The notes: generated by a model not told the origin, from the letters alone. Shown: positions 44,267 to 56,891, numbered from the stretch's first letter. The stretch: 64,000 bases of DNA from Tuctoria greenei (GCA_036927565.1 JAYESD010000007.1:125648230-125712229), one strand, 5' to 3'. Made by a program: numbers and translations.

Positions 44267-45614
44267 CTAATGAAGTAATTTTCCGAAGCCACCCACAACC
44301 ATGTCAATGGCCTCTATTGTTTTATAGTTGATCGGATAACCAAGTATCAAGAACCAGCCCATTCTTGAGAAGTCCCTCCACTGATGATTGATCCCATAAT
44401 CATGTCGAGTGAAAGAGAACCTAATATCTGCTATCTCTATCGGGTCTCCCATCATCAAGGTTTCTCTGTAAAAGCATGTTTCCATCGAGAACAAAGCTAT
44501 CCCTAGCGGGGTTAAGCAAGAGGAGCTCATCGGTGTTCCCATGACATGCACCAGATGTTTTCTGATTAGCTACTGGTAGAAATCATACTGTTCTTCTGGA
44601 AGCACTTCATCCACATCAACTGCAATGACAAACTCCTCATGCATTAAATGGTGGATCTCCGGTAGATGCACTACGGACCTTGCCAGACTGTCGGGGTCGC
44701 CATCTTCAATCTCAAAGTTTGGATGAGGCATGAACCGAGTGGGATTGACGTGAAGTTAGCAATATTTGTTGGCGGAGCGAGAATGGCCAGAGCTTTGGAT
44801 TGTCACCGGTTAAGGCTTCACGGATTGCGTGTGGGTGGAGTGTTATCCCGACATTTATATTCGCGCCACCTGGGCGAGCTGAGTGCGCTGCCTATTTTAC
44901 CCTCCACCCCTTCTTGGGTTTCCTTTTTGCATAGCAGTCCTTTCGTATGTGACCATAACCGAAGCAATTTTTACAAAGGAACTGATTGGGACATTGAAAT
45001 TTTAGGTGGGTTGGGCGGAGACATTTGAAGCATGACCTTGGATACGTCGGTACAACGCTCAGTTTCATGGCACGATTGAATTTGCCACTGTGTCAGTACT
45101 TGATGCCCTGATGAAGCGTGTATTGCCTATGCTTGTCCATCGAGTGCAAGGTTGATGGGTGAAATTCAATGCTCTGGTTACCGCCGTTCTTTCTGGGCAT
45201 AGCTTTCATGTCAAGGTTATAGAAACGGCACGGCCCCGAGCCTACCACCTCACGCGGGGGCCCTTTGAGGTGGCCCGCGCGAGCCACGTCGTCCACCAAC
45301 ATGCGGTGGGAGCCATAACTGCAACCAGGGGTGCTATGGAAAGAGTAGGGCGCCTGAGTGCCCGTAGGTGTAGTCATAAACCAAGGCGGCCCACGGGATT
45401 TTGAAAATCCATCGGAGCCTAGTGGCCCGCTACTGCTTTGCATAATATTGTTGCTCGTCGACGCCGTCAACGACCGAGCAGCCCCGACGAGGTCATCCGG
45501 GAGGGTGCGGGATCCCCGAATAATCATGCCATTGGAATCAGCAAGGTGAAGGAAAGAGCAGAATATATCCCCAATCCAGATACCCGAAGCAGCAACCGGA
45601 CAGTTCAATTGCAT
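44267..45614 (-). pseudogene. Zinc-knuckle / DUF4283-like protein pseudogene
   Basis: On the minus strand, 45614-45093 is an open stretch rich in Gly, Pro and Ser. After one stop the same kind of sequence runs into two Cys-rich knuckles (about 45032-44930): CFKCLRPTHLKFQC and CKNCFGYGHIRKDC, followed by a Lys-rich tail and TAG at 44894-44892. Further on, 44690-44267 reads ...EFVIAVDVDEVLPEEQYDFY, a stop, then DYGINHQWRDFSRMGWF and a GYPINYKTIEAID stretch. The last part resembles the DUF4283-type fold found in many plant zinc-knuckle proteins of transposon origin. Stops and gaps show decay. Element VI is inserted just upstream (46004) and may have split the gene. Confidence 0.5.
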
Positions 45615-46003
45615 TACAGAAGAACGGATTGGCGAGGCAAATGTTACCTTCTTTCTTTTGTGATTTTGCTTCAGAGCTTTCTTCTGTGAGACCTCTGTCC
45701 AGGAACTTTGCTGCTCCCTTTCTTAGTCCCGCAATTCTCTGATCCAATTCGGACCCCTATTTCACTAGAGGTGAAAGTAGACATCGAATGATTCCATGAT
45801 GACCCTCCTCAGGGAGATGACCAACAATCGAACATCCTTACTAGCGACCGAGAACCTAAAGGTGCGATCTTGCAGTTGTCGCACAAGGAAACCTTCCGGG
45901 GTCCCTCTGAGAATCGAGTGCAACACCCAGCTGATGTTGAACTCAAATTGCCTGAAGGTGTAACATCTAAAGACGGCGATGAGGAAGAACGAACCATGGA
46001 CAG
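45615..46003. other. Flank of element VI, weak coding character
   Basis: The plus strand reads an acidic, Ser/Glu-rich stretch up to the insertion point (about 45800-46003). It could be a linker of a copia polyprotein whose end lies at 55425-55711, but nothing decisive is seen. Confidence 0.25.
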
Positions 46004-47502
46004 TGTTGACGGTTGTTATATACCAATTTCACCCGTTAATATAACTCAATTATGTGAAGGAAATATCATTTTTTGCACACATCACCATTCTATTTAACCT
46101 ATTTCCACTTGTCCTTCGAGAAATAGTGAATGCAGACATTTATTGCAGGAAATGAGCTAAAAGAGGGGAGCAATCCTATAAAATGTCATATTAGCCAATC
46201 AAGCGCCAACATATGGCATCACATGGATCAAATGGCCCACAAACAAAAGTATCTGAGGCCATCCAACAGTGTATCACCCATATCAGTCAATGGGACCCAC
46301 CTGGAAGTCACTCTGAGGAAGCACATTGGAATTGGTCCAACTTTCTGTTCGGCCGACTAGGGGGTTTGGTCGATGCCTTCCTAGAGCCAAACTCGGTCAG
46401 CTTCCACGTGTGTTGACTCCCTATGGTGCCTTGATCACGATGAAGACTCACTCGCGCGCTTTTGGTGGCGGGAACCGACCCTTCTCCAGCTATAAATAGG
46501 ACCCCTACCCTCACTTCACACACACACCACTTGAGTGTTCATTCTATTGTATCCACTACTCTCCATAGGTTTAGAGGAGTTTAGGCTGTAGAGAGGAGAG
46601 CCTCTAGTCCATAGTCCAAGTAGGAAGGGAGTAGAAGGAATCTCTTTCCCAATTGGAAAGGTATGACTCTCATATCCCTATTTGTATTTGTGACTTTGTT
46701 TTTAATAAAGATGTTATCTTTAGTCTTCTTTTATTCATATACTTGAATGAAGCGTTTCTTGTTTGATTGTGGATTCCATGTATTTGGTAGGAGTAGTATT
46801 TATGGAAATGATATACCACTCTTATTATATCATCATAAACACTACAAACCCTCACTATAGTCTAAGTAGTTATGACATGATCATGTTAATATGAATGACT
46901 TATGCTATGTTTCAACACTGGTTCAATGATGTTTAGGTTAGTCATTACCTTAGGATGGCTTGTGATGTAGCTCTTAAGGTATTTACTTAATATGCTAGCA
47001 TGGTGCTAGGATAGTTAAGTAGCATTGGATGTCTCGTAGACCCACAGATTGAAGAGGTAGGCAGTAGGAGGTGGCAGCCCAATTTGTCCTTGTAATCCTC
47101 CACGTTCGGCTATGCCACAGGCTCTTTACGAGAGTCGTCCTAGTATTGCTAGGGTAAACCCGTGCCCAATGTGTTGAACAACTTAGCATCAGAATTCACC
47201 ATTGATATGATCATTAGTACCTAACTTAGGCTATGTATATGTATACTAGAACCATAGTAGGAGTATCTACCTAACTCTTAGCCTTATCTCTCTTACACTA
47301 CCTCACTTATCTATTACTCATCCTTACTACAACACTACCTAGACCAACCTATCCCCTCCATTTGATGATTGCTATGCTTCCACCTAGCCTTCCTTTGGGA
47401 GAATATAAATGACACTCTTGGAATACTCTTTTAAGGGCAAATGCTACATCGATAGTTTTCGTGCGCTTGCGGATTTTATTTGTGACATAAGAAACGTTAA
47501 CA
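46004..47502 (+). repeat. 5' LTR of element VI
   Basis: TATAAATA at 46491-46498. It contains the shared motif TTTCTTGTTTGATTGTGGA at 46755-46773. Confidence 0.9.
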
Positions 47503-47510
47503 AGCATTTC

Positions 47511-47528
47511 TTGCGCCATTGCCGGGGA
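47511..47528 (+). other. Primer binding site of element VI (tRNA-Asp type)
   Basis: TTGCGCCATTGCCGGGGA, two differences from the usual Athila/Tat tRNA-Asp site. Confidence 0.8.
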
Positions 47529-47634
47529 AGGCAACTGAAATATTGCATGATTGAGTAAATAGGATAGGACCCTAGGTAGGTTTTATTAGCATAACCCTTC
47601 TTTTTTTGCATTTTATATGAAAACAGGGTAGTGT

Positions 47635-49044
47635 ATGTTTGGTTTCTTCTTGCCGGAAAACTTTGTTGAAGATCCCAAATCCCTTCTGAGAGATCAACCT
47701 CGTGTCGTTACTCCCCACAAGCTTCGTGCGGCAAAGAAAGCCAGCACAACTGCACCAATAAATGAAACGTCAATGGCCCAGAAGACCCTTTGTGAGTTTT
47801 TGGCTCCCTCTGCTAATAATGTGCCTGTTGGGCCCACTGTTAACATGGGAGCCATGAACTTTGAAATCAAGATTGGCCTGATCACTATGGTGCAAGCCAG
47901 CCCATTTTGTGGGAAGGCTAACAAGGATGCAAGTGCTCACTTGCAACAGTTCCTTGAGATCTGCAGCACTTTTAAGATCAAGGACATATCTCCTGATGAC
48001 GTTCGTCTTAGGTTGCTTCCGCTCTCCCTTCTTTGGAGGGCGAAGCAGTGATTCTATGCAAACCGAAGTGTTGCAGACACTTGGGAGAAGTGTTGTACGA
48101 CATTTCTTGTCAAGTTCTTCCCGTTGGGCAAGACCAATGCCCCGTGTGGAAGAATTTCTAGCTTCTAGCAAAATGCCAAATAGTCTATTCTCAAAGCTTG
48201 GGAAAGGCTGCAGGAGTACATAATGGATTGTCCCCACCATGTAGTGGATGACTAGATAATTATCAAAAACTTCTACAACGAGTTGATCCCTTCCGCCCGT
48301 GACCATGTCGATGCTGCTGCTGGAGGTGCCTTCTTCTCATTGATGGTGCCCAAAGACAAAGACTTAATTGAGAAGATGGTGACAAACATGGGTTGGAGCG
48401 ACGAGCGTGTCCATACCTTTCAGCGAGGCATGCACACCTTGAAAGAGGTGGACATCATCGCTGTTAAATTAGACCTCCTCATGAAGAAGATAGATGGACA
48501 AGCCAATGGGGACGTATGTGGCAATGTCTATACCCTAGACTCTCACATCACATGTGAAGTCTATGGCAACATGGGCCATCTGGGCAATGACTACCTAGAA
48601 ACCCGTGAGGATGCCTTATACGTAGCCAACAATGGGAACAACAAAGGCTATCATCACAGAGGTCAAGGGTGGGGCCAACCGCGCCCATTCTTTCAAGGAG
48701 GGTAGAACAACAATGGCAACAATGGAAATCAACCAAACTTGAGAGAGCTTGCCATTAGCCAACTGAAGATCAATGATGCCCTTTCAAAGAAGCTCTCGGC
48801 TAATGACAAGACCCTAGAAAGCATAAATGACAAGATAAAAGGACTATCCTCAGCATTCAAGAATCAACTGAGCTTCAACAAGATGTTGGAAACCCAGTTG
48901 GCTCAACTTGCTGCAGTTGTTCCTCTAGTGGAAAAGGTGAATGTGGTGGCTACGAGAGGTGGCAGTCCACTCTTGACCCACCGTATCCCACACAAGAGAA
49001 GAGGACAACTAAAAAGGAGAAAGAGGATGTCCCAACTCGCATAA
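47635..49044 (+). pseudogene. gag of element VI
   Basis: One frame holds most of it: 47635-48051 (NFEIKIGLITMVQ...HLQQFLEICSTF, typical of Athila-type Gag), TGA at 48049-48051, then 48283-48705 and 48739-49044. A degenerate knuckle (CEVYGNMGHLGNDY) at about 48550-48600 has lost its last Cys. The last part (LKINDALSKKLSANDKTLES...) is helical, a coiled coil before the protease. Several stops interrupt the otherwise constant frame. Confidence 0.8.
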
Positions 49045-49126
49045 ATGAACCACATAGTGAGAGAATGGCCAACAATTTGAAGACACCAACTTATTTCCAA
49101 TCCATCACAGGCAAAGGAAGCCAACA

Positions 49127-49660
49127 GTGGATGAGCAATTCAACTGCTTTGTTGAGGTTATCCAAAAAATCCACATCAATGTGCCCTTGATTGATGTGAT
49201 GCAAGTACCCACTTATGCTCGCTATCTCAAGGACATATTGAATAACAAGCAGCCATTGCCCACCACTGAGGTTGTCAAGCTTACGGAGGACTACAATACA
49301 ACCATCCTCAATAGGCTTACGGAGAAGAAGAAGGACCCTGGATGTCCTACAATATCTTGCTCGATTGGAGCTTACTACTTTGACAAGGCACTTTGTGATC
49401 TTGGAGCAAGCGTAAGTGTGATGACCAGGGTGGTCTTCGACCAATTGAACTTCATAGAGCTTAGTCCAACACCAATGCAGCTCCAACTGGCTGACTCTTC
49501 AGTCTGTTATCCGGCAGGTATTGCTCAAGACGTTCCGGTGAAAATCCGGAATTGCTTCATACCCGTAGATTTCGTGGTACTCGACATGGATGCCGAGAAG
49601 GATACAATGCACATTATTGGCGCCCATTCCTTAGAACTGCGAAGGCTCGCAGAGATGTAG
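49127..49660 (+). pseudogene. Protease region of element VI
   Basis: 177 residues in a different frame from gag. Residues CDLGASVSVM contain the aspartic protease active site (Asp codon 49397-49399), and VVLDMDAEKD follows in the position of the second conserved block. In the Athila lineage this domain joins gag to RT. Here the sequence after it has no RT. Confidence 0.8.
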
Positions 49661-50446
49661 GAGCTGGAGAAATCCACTTTCATATCAATGGCAAGGAGGA
49701 GAAGTTTAACTTTCGCTCAAGTTGGAACAATGCTCCATGATCCATGTAAAGTAAGGGACGAATGTTAAACACATTCAAGAGGTCGGGGTCACACCTCCAA
49801 AGGTGGATCCGCTCATTGCATTCATGAGGGAATTAATCTATGCGAAGAACCCATCTTATCATCCACGCTGACACCCCAAGAAGACGGAGAAGTTCGGGCC
49901 TCCCCAAAGGCCCAAGTCCACCAAGCCACCAAAGAAGTAGTGGCGGAAGAAGCAAGACATGCCGTCCAAGCCCATCCCTCTGGGCTCGGATGTCAAGAAA
50001 TGGAGGAAGAATGTCCATCTCATCGGGCGGTGGTGAGATCTATCCAATAGGTTAAATTGGTAGTTATCTTTTCTTTAATTTTTTTCTCATTATTTGTTTC
50101 TCCCCACTTAGTTTGATTTTCCCCACTGCATATTTGAGTTTTCTTAACAAGTTGAGAATCTTATATTCACAACTACTATTTTTATTTCTTTATTTTTCAC
50201 AAAAAGAAAATTGTTGGGTTTTGAAAAAGGGTTTTTATTTGAAAAACAATTTTTCTGAGCTGCAGATGTGGTATTTCACCAACATGCTAATTTTATAGCC
50301 GTTGGGGAGCCACCTGCCAAAAGGGGGAACAGGGGAGCCCACATTTTAGGGCGGCTGACCCACCTGTTCGGCTGACATGGGGAAAGGGCCATTTTGGCTC
50401 TCTCTCCTCCAACGGCTAAATTTGATCCTCTTGTGACCGTTGGGGA
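49661..50446 (+). other. Spacer between protease and cargo gene of element VI
   Basis: No ORF of note. It is where RT and integrase would be expected, and none is present. From about 50280 the sequence is promoter-like, with paired GCCGTTGGGGAG / CTCCAACGGC blocks. Confidence 0.6.
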
Positions 50447-50454
50447 GTGAACAC

Positions 50455-50461
50455 TATAAAT
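50455..50461 (+). promoter_or_regulatory. TATA box upstream of the cargo gene
   Basis: TATAAAT about 260 bases before the cargo ATG, followed by a T/C-rich 5' UTR. It lies far from the LTR promoter, which suggests separate expression. Confidence 0.6.
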
Positions 50462-50715
50462 GGTGACCAAGAGGAGCACTCCTCTTCACACTTCACCTCA
50501 TTTTCACACCTCTCCAAAGTCACTCTTTGCTCACATTGTTTTTCTTGCTCTTCATTGAAGCACTCTTGCTCAAATCAAACCCAAAAAGATTTGCTTTTGT
50601 TTGCATTTGAAATTTGCTCTCAAGTTCTTCAAGGGAAAATTTGTCAGAGTTTTGTTTTCACTAACATCACTTTTTCTCGAGTTCTTGCCTTGTTGTGTTC
50701 TTGCTTGTTGTGGCC

Positions 50716-52239
50716 ATGAAAGGAATGAAGAGGTTGTTCGGGAAGAGAAAGGAGGTTGTAAGCTCAAGCCATGGTGGAGACTCAAATGCACGTCCCTCCT
50801 CCATTGCTACATCAAGTCCACAGAGGAGGAGTGTATGTGAGGACACTCCCATGGGTGAGAGGAGTAACCCACGACGACGACCTCGACATACAAAGTGAAG
50901 TTGAAGGTCAAGCACGCATGCTCCTCCAAGATCGTGAGTTTTCTCATACTAAAGCTTATAATTCAGATTTGATCTCCAAAATAGGTATGGATTGCGAATT
51001 CTTTTCCATTTGGCATGCACTAGGATGGGAGAATTTTGTTCACATAGAGGAGAGAGGTTCACGCCTTCTCTCCATGCAATTCATTTGCACCCTAAAAATA
51101 GGATTTGATGGTATTTCTTTTAGATTATTTCAAAAGAATACAACATCCAATAGAAAGAATTAAGTGAAATCCTAGACTTCCATAAACGTTGTTTGCTAGA
51201 TTTTGACACTTTGCCTAAGTTTAACAAACAAAGTTTTTGGCATGAATTGTCTAGTGAGGTCAGATGTAGTGCTCTTAGGAATAGCAACTTGCACAATCCT
51301 ACTCTACGCTTCATGCATAGATGGGTGGCTATGACTATGTTTCCTAGAGAAGATGTTAGAGTAGTGCATGATCATGAGATGAAAATTTTATTTGCCATGG
51401 TTAAAAAGATAAAAGTTACTCCAGTTATCGCCATGATGACACAATAGTTAGATTACATTTCAAGGACAAGGCCAATTGAATGCATTTCATTGATTACCTG
51501 CATTGCTACTAGGGTAGGAGCATTAGAGTATACTTCATTTGAATATATTGAAAATGAACGAGAATTAATTAATGAAGATTATCTAGTGCAAGAACATACC
51601 CTTAAGCATGATCATGATGGCTCTTTAATGTTTTATTATCCCAGCTTTGTCAATAAAATTCGGTTATCTAACCCGAATTTTTATTTGTACAAATGACGGA
51701 GGCTAACCATTGATCTTCTTCTCATCGAGGAAGTCCGAAGAAGTAATGTCTTTGGCAGGGTAACTAGAATTCGTGCAAGGAGAGCGGCCATGCCTCCGAC
51801 AACCTTCACGGTCCAAGAGTACGAAGAGGAAGAGAACCCAACGGGTGATGCATCCAGATGGACTCAACCTTTATCGTATGAGACTAAAGGTCTGTCTTAG
51901 CATGGATGGCTAGGTGTTGCGTGGGAGCCACCCCTATCCACTTCAAGTTCTAGCAGCTTTCCTCCAACGTCCATGAGAATATGTCGTTCCACTTCGGCTA
52001 GAAGTCATCATGACTATAGCCAAGGAATAACGGATCTCACTAGACGTATGAAAGATCTTGAAGTGAGGACGGGAGACATCTACAACACTCTCCAAGAGCA
52101 TGTCCAAGGTATCCAAGATTGGCAACAACATATGGATGCTCGATTCACCAATTTCAACTCCACACTACAACAACAACAAGCCGATCTCGCGTCATACGTC
52201 CATCATCAAGGGTTCAACCCTCATCACGGAGGTGATTGA
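50716..52239 (+). pseudogene. Cargo gene of element VI, ATHILA ORF-1-like (PF03078-like)
   Basis: Starts MKGMKRLFGKRKEVVSSSHG at 50716 with a basic, Ser-rich N-terminus. A frameshift near 50880 moves it to the next frame, which reads FSHTKAYNSDLISKIG...FFSIWHALGWENF...LLSMQFICTLK, to a stop at 51163. It continues at 51193-51447 (NPTLRFMHRWVAMTMFPR) and 51490-51696 (DYLVQEHTLKHDHDGSLMFY). The last piece, 51973-52239, is a Gln-rich coiled coil ending HHQGFNPHHGGD. I recognise this as the extra protein widespread in grass Athila-like elements and related to the ATHILA ORF-1 family. Its function is unknown. At least four lesions inactivate it. A decayed copy is in element II (14771-15935 and 44081-44240). 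Confidence 0.65.
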
Positions 52240-53605
52240 AGAACAAGCTAGGGTGAGGATCCCCACTTGAGGTAAATTGTATCACACCCCTTTCATATTT
52301 ATTTTTGATTCATCCACCATTCACCTTGCATAAAAAATATAGCGTAGATTTGCAGTAAGAATAAAATAAAAGATGTGCAGTAAGAATGATTTAGAATTCA
52401 CATAGATGAAATGATGAATAGTTGCTCTGTTTTAATTTTCCTAAGTCCCTAGTTTACGACTTACTACTCTCCGAAATATTGCTTTCATTGGCTAAAATTA
52501 CTTTTGCCTTGATTTAAAAATTATGAGTAGCAAACGCTTAATCCAATTCTAAGTTGTTGCGAGATATGATATAGTGATAGGGATGCTATTCCTAGTTTTA
52601 AAGGTGGAACTTAGATTTCTGAAGAAACTCTAAAAATATTTAAGTTACTCTCATTTGATTGGAAATACCTACCAAAGCCATATGATATTTTTACATTGAT
52701 AGACCTTATGCATATGCTATTTGTGTTCACATTAAGCCTAGTCAAATTAGTATAGACCTATGAGAGAATTCAGTCATTACTTTTTTAATTCAAGACTTCA
52801 CTTGCACATACTATACTTCTACATTAGAAGTACGCAAAATTCCATCATACCATCATTCCACAATAAAAGGAGAAACTCCATACTCTTCATGCTTGGTATT
52901 CTCTCCAAGTTTATTGCATAAAAAGGAGTAGAAGACATGGCTACAAGGAAAAAAAATGCATGATGACATTATAAGCATAAGAAAAAAAAAAGAGAAAAAA
53001 AAAGAACAAAAGTGGTCATGTTTCATCCCTGCGAAATAAGAGTCTACATAAATAGGAGTCATCTCAAACATCCTCGTCCACTTCCACTCCATCACACATG
53101 CACAAGTCTTGAATCAAATAGTTTTGAATTGATTTCTTCTAAGGCTTGTTTTTTTAATTTAGCAATATTATGTGTTGCAAATATGCCTATTACATTCCCT
53201 ACCAAGCTCCACATACAAGCCTTATTTAGCGGAAGGATGAGTATAGGCAGGATGCCTTGGTGAGGAAATATTTCTACTACACACAAAAGAGTGATTGAGA
53301 TAATCAATTTGAGGTACTTAAAATATAAAATTGAAACTCTCCGAAATTTGAATGAAACTTGATCTCTAGGGTATGTTTGCCCCATTTGTTGTTCTATCTT
53401 TCAACCACCCATGAATAGGAGAAGGCATAAGCCCCATAATAACTTCAGATGAGTGAAGTATCATGCCAATTTTTTGCAATATTAGGTAGAGTATTTTGTT
53501 GTGCACATGGTACTTTTGAAAAATAGAACATTGTAGCAACTCCTGATCATCAACCTAAAGTCTTCACTTTGCTCGGGATGAGCAAAAGATAAGCTTGGGG
53601 GAGTT
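52240..53605 (+). other. 3' untranslated region of element VI
   Basis: AT-rich, including A-rich runs near 52950-53010. No credible gene. Ends in the polypurine tract. Confidence 0.6.
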
Positions 53606-55144
53606 TGATGATAGTTGTTATATACCAATTTTACCAGTCAATATAACTCAATTATGTGAACGAAATATCATTTCTTGCACACATCACATTTCTATTTAAC
53701 CTATTTCCACGTGTCCTTGGAGAAATAGTGTATGCATACATTTATTGCGAGAAATGAGGTAAAAGAGAGGGAGCAATCCTATTAAATATCATCACAGCCA
53801 ATCAAGCGCCGACATGTGGCATCACATGGGTCACATGACCCACAAACAGAAGTATCTGAGGCCATCCAACAGTGTATCATCCATATCAGTCAATGGGACC
53901 CACTTGGAAGTCACCACGAGGAAGCACACTACAATTGGTCCAACTTTCTGTTCGGCCGACTAGGGGTTCAACCGACTCCTTCCTGGCGCCAAACTTGGTC
54001 AGCTTCCACGTGTCGACTCCTTGTGGTATCCTGATCATGATGAATACTGAATCACATGCTTTTGGTGGCGGAAACTGACCTTTTTCCAGCTATAAATAGG
54101 ACCCTCTACCCTTACTTCACACACACACTACTTGAGTATTCATTCTATTGTATCTACTACTCTCCATAGGTTTAGAGTTTAGGCCATAGAGAGAAGAGCC
54201 TCTAGTCCATAGTCCAAGTAGGAAGGGAGTAGAAGGAGTCTCTTCCAATTGGGAAAGGTATGGCTCTCGTATTCCTATTTGTATTTGTGAATTTGTTTTT
54301 TTATAAAGAAGTTATCTTTAGTCTTCTTTTATTCACATACTTGGATGAAACATTTCTTGTTTGATTGTGGATTCTATGTATGTGGTAGGAGTAGTATTTA
54401 TGATTATGCTATACCACTCTCATTATATTACCATAAACACAACAAACCCCCACTATATTCTAAATAGTTATGACATGATCATGTTAATATGAATGACTTA
54501 TGCTATGTTTCAATGTTGGTTCAACGATGTTTAGGTTAGTCATTATCTTAGGATGGCTTGTGCTGCAGCTCTTAAGGTATTTACTTAATATGCTAGCATG
54601 GTACTAGGATAGTTAAGTAGCTTTAGATGTCTCGTAGACCTACAGATTGAAGAGGTAGGCAGTAAGTGGTGACAACTCTATTTGTTCTTGTAATCCTCCA
54701 TGTTCGGCTATGCCACAAGCTCTTTGCGGGAGTCGTCCTAGTATTGCTAGGGGCAAACTCGTGTCTGATGTGTTGAACAAATTAACATGAGAATTCACCA
54801 TTGATACGATCATTAGTATCTAACTTAGGTTATGTATATGTATACTAGAAGCATAGTAGGAGTATCTACCTAACTCTTAACCTAATCTCTCTTGACCCAT
54901 TTATCCCCCTTAAGATAGAATGCTTTTGTGTGTGTCACGCTACCTCACTTATCTATTACTCATCCTTACTAGAACTCTACCTAGACCAACCTATCCCTTA
55001 TATTTGATGATTCATATGCTTCCACCTAGCCTTCCTTTGGGGAATATAAATGACACTCTTGGAATACTCTTTTAAGGAGAAACGCTACATCAATAGTTTT
55101 CGTGCGCTTGTGGATTTTTATCTATTACGTAAGAAATGTCAACA
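53606..55144 (+). repeat. 3' LTR of element VI
   Basis: TATAAATA at 54091-54098 and the shared motif at 54353-54371. Matches 46004-47502. Confidence 0.9.
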
Positions 55145-55424
55145 GACGGACGAGCTCGGATGATGCACCGACGAGCGAAACTGCGCTAGAACATCAGCTT
55201 GAAACCTTTTTCCCGGGCGGAGGTCCCGGGACTGCCTCCCGGCCACCAGCTTGTCGTACGACATGGGTGACGACATGCTTCTTCGAGCTCCATGACGCTT
55301 ACCGACTGCCACATGGGCAACCCAGTAACAACGCTCTGACAACGTTGGTATGGATGGATGAGGAGTTGAGAACGGCGGTGGCGCGGTGGGCGCAGCTCGA
55401 GGGGGGGGGCGTCGTGCGAGAGCC
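55145..55424. other. GC-rich sequence between element VI and the copia remnant
   Basis: Open on both strands (110 residues on minus) but with no recognised domain. Possibly a captured or rearranged fragment. Confidence 0.3.
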
Positions 55425-55711
55425 ATTTTTGAAGCTCGGTAAGCATATTCGTGTTGATGTTTCTTATACACGTGCTTTTAGAACTTTAGCTGGTTGATTT
55501 CTTCACGAATGCACAAATTCGGATTCAGCACATATTTTATCTCTTCAAACTCAGTGTTCGTGATGCACCTTGATTTGAGGGAGATGTTAGAGATATAAGA
55601 GTTTATTGTATTTCTTCATTGTATGAGAGGTTTTCTGCATATTTATAATCTCATATACTTCTATATATTTGGACTCCCTGTCCTATAATAATACAAGCAC
55701 TATTTGTAACA
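55425..55711 (+). mobile_element. 3' end of a Ty1/copia element: RNase H tail and LTR
   Basis: In shifting frames 55425-55573 reads KHIRVDVSYTRA and DFFTNAQIRIQ...LFKLSVRDAP, the typical end of a copia RNase H. A purine tract (GAGGGAGA) and an LTR of 127 bp (55585-55711) follow. The LTR starts TGTTAG and ends TGTAACA. The 5' part is missing. Confidence 0.7.
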
Positions 55712-56086
55712 GCCACATGACCGTATGTATCGGGCGGGTCACACCGTCATATTCATGGCAACTGCCACTTGAGGGTATGAGACATTGGGAACCAAGTTTA
55801 ATTCCCGCTAGGAGCTAAAACCATCTGTTGCCATGAAACATTACATCTCTTCCGTACACATCATGTGACGGTTCATACCACTACATGACTAAAATATAGA
55901 TCATTGGCTTGCGAAATATAATCTGATTGTGCAAGTTCACTAACTTTATGCGAGTTCTGCGTCTGAACCAGCAACGTATTATTCCTTCCACATAAGGAAG
56001 GCAGATATTACTTACAATCGACATCATTTTTGCTAATGTTTGGCAAAGGGGGCGCCTTCACCTAGCTTCGTGTCGGTGGACCATAC
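55712..56086. other. Intergenic, nothing recognised
   Basis: AT-moderate sequence without ORFs or clear repeats. Confidence 0.4.
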
Positions 56087-56094
56087 CAACCGAC

Positions 56095-56891
56095 GGGTGG
56101 GCATTCGGTTAATCGACATATTTTGGTCCAGTTTTTTGGTTTTTTTTATTTTGATTATTAAAAAATGGGAACCGAAATGTGCAACAGAAAACAAAAAACC
56201 GGATCATCCGAGAATTTCGGTCCGGTTTCTTGGTTAACCGGAAAAACCGATCTGTGCAGAATTGTTGAGTGCTGAATGTTGCCATCTCGATCTATTGCGT
56301 GGTACAGGATGGCTCAAGACTCGCCGAGTCAGGGCGGCAAGGCCTCAGGTTGTCAGGCAGCCGGGGTGACGGGCGAGGCGACAGGCTGAGGCGGCGCCGC
56401 GACGGGACGGGGGTGTGACGCATGTTAGCGGCAGCACGCGCCACCGGGGAGCTGCGCGGGGCGGGGGGGGGGGCGTCGGCTTTGCCGCGCCAGGCGAGGC
56501 GGCAACGCGCTGCACGGTGGCGAGGCGGCCGGCGGCGCTGCTTCTGCGTGACTCGGGGAGGTGGAGGCGAGGGGATGGAGATAGGGTTAGTTTTTTTAGG
56601 CGCTGCTTCGATCCAGGCGGGGACGGGACTATGGGAGTCGGCCAGTCGGGAATCGGAGCTGGCGCCCGGCTTTGGAGATGGGCGGTTACCAATTGGGCCA
56701 GGCCGTAGGGCGGGCTGTACATTATAATATTTCGGTTCATCTGGTTAGCCGGAATAAAAAATCGAAACCGAAAAATTAGTTCGGTTTTCGCAATCTTAGA
56801 ACTGAAATTGTAGCTAGTTTGTTCAGTTCCGGTCAATCGGTTTCGATTCCGGTTAACTCAGTTTTGATTTCCGGATTTTTTGCCATCTCTA
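56095..56891. mobile_element. hAT-like non-autonomous element with GC-rich core
   Basis: CAACCGAC is duplicated exactly at 56087-56094 and 56892-56899, an 8-bp target duplication as in hAT elements. The ends GGGTGGGCA and (inverted) TAGAGATGGCA are similar. Both arms (56095-56270, 56720-56891) are full of GGTTAACCGG-like motifs. The core (about 56300-56710) is very GC-rich and open in several frames, but no protein is recognised. It may be a captured gene fragment. Confidence 0.6.

Larger units (their letters stand above)
46004..55144 (+). mobile_element. Element VI: Athila-like gag-protease element carrying an ATHILA ORF-1-like cargo gene
   Basis: The LTRs are 46004-47502 and 53606-55144. 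The flanks are GACAG (45999-46003) and GACGG (55145-55149), a target duplication with one difference. The primer site of tRNA-Asp type is at 47511-47528 and the purine tract CTTGGGGGAG ends at 53603. The interior has gag, protease and, after a separate TATA box, a long sense cargo gene. No RT, RNase H or integrase motifs are present, so it is non-autonomous. LTRs differ by several percent. Confidence 0.88.

Noticed and set aside
56345..56836. 163-residue minus-strand ORF
   Set aside because: Lies in the GC-rich core and arms of the hAT-like element; several frames are open there at once.
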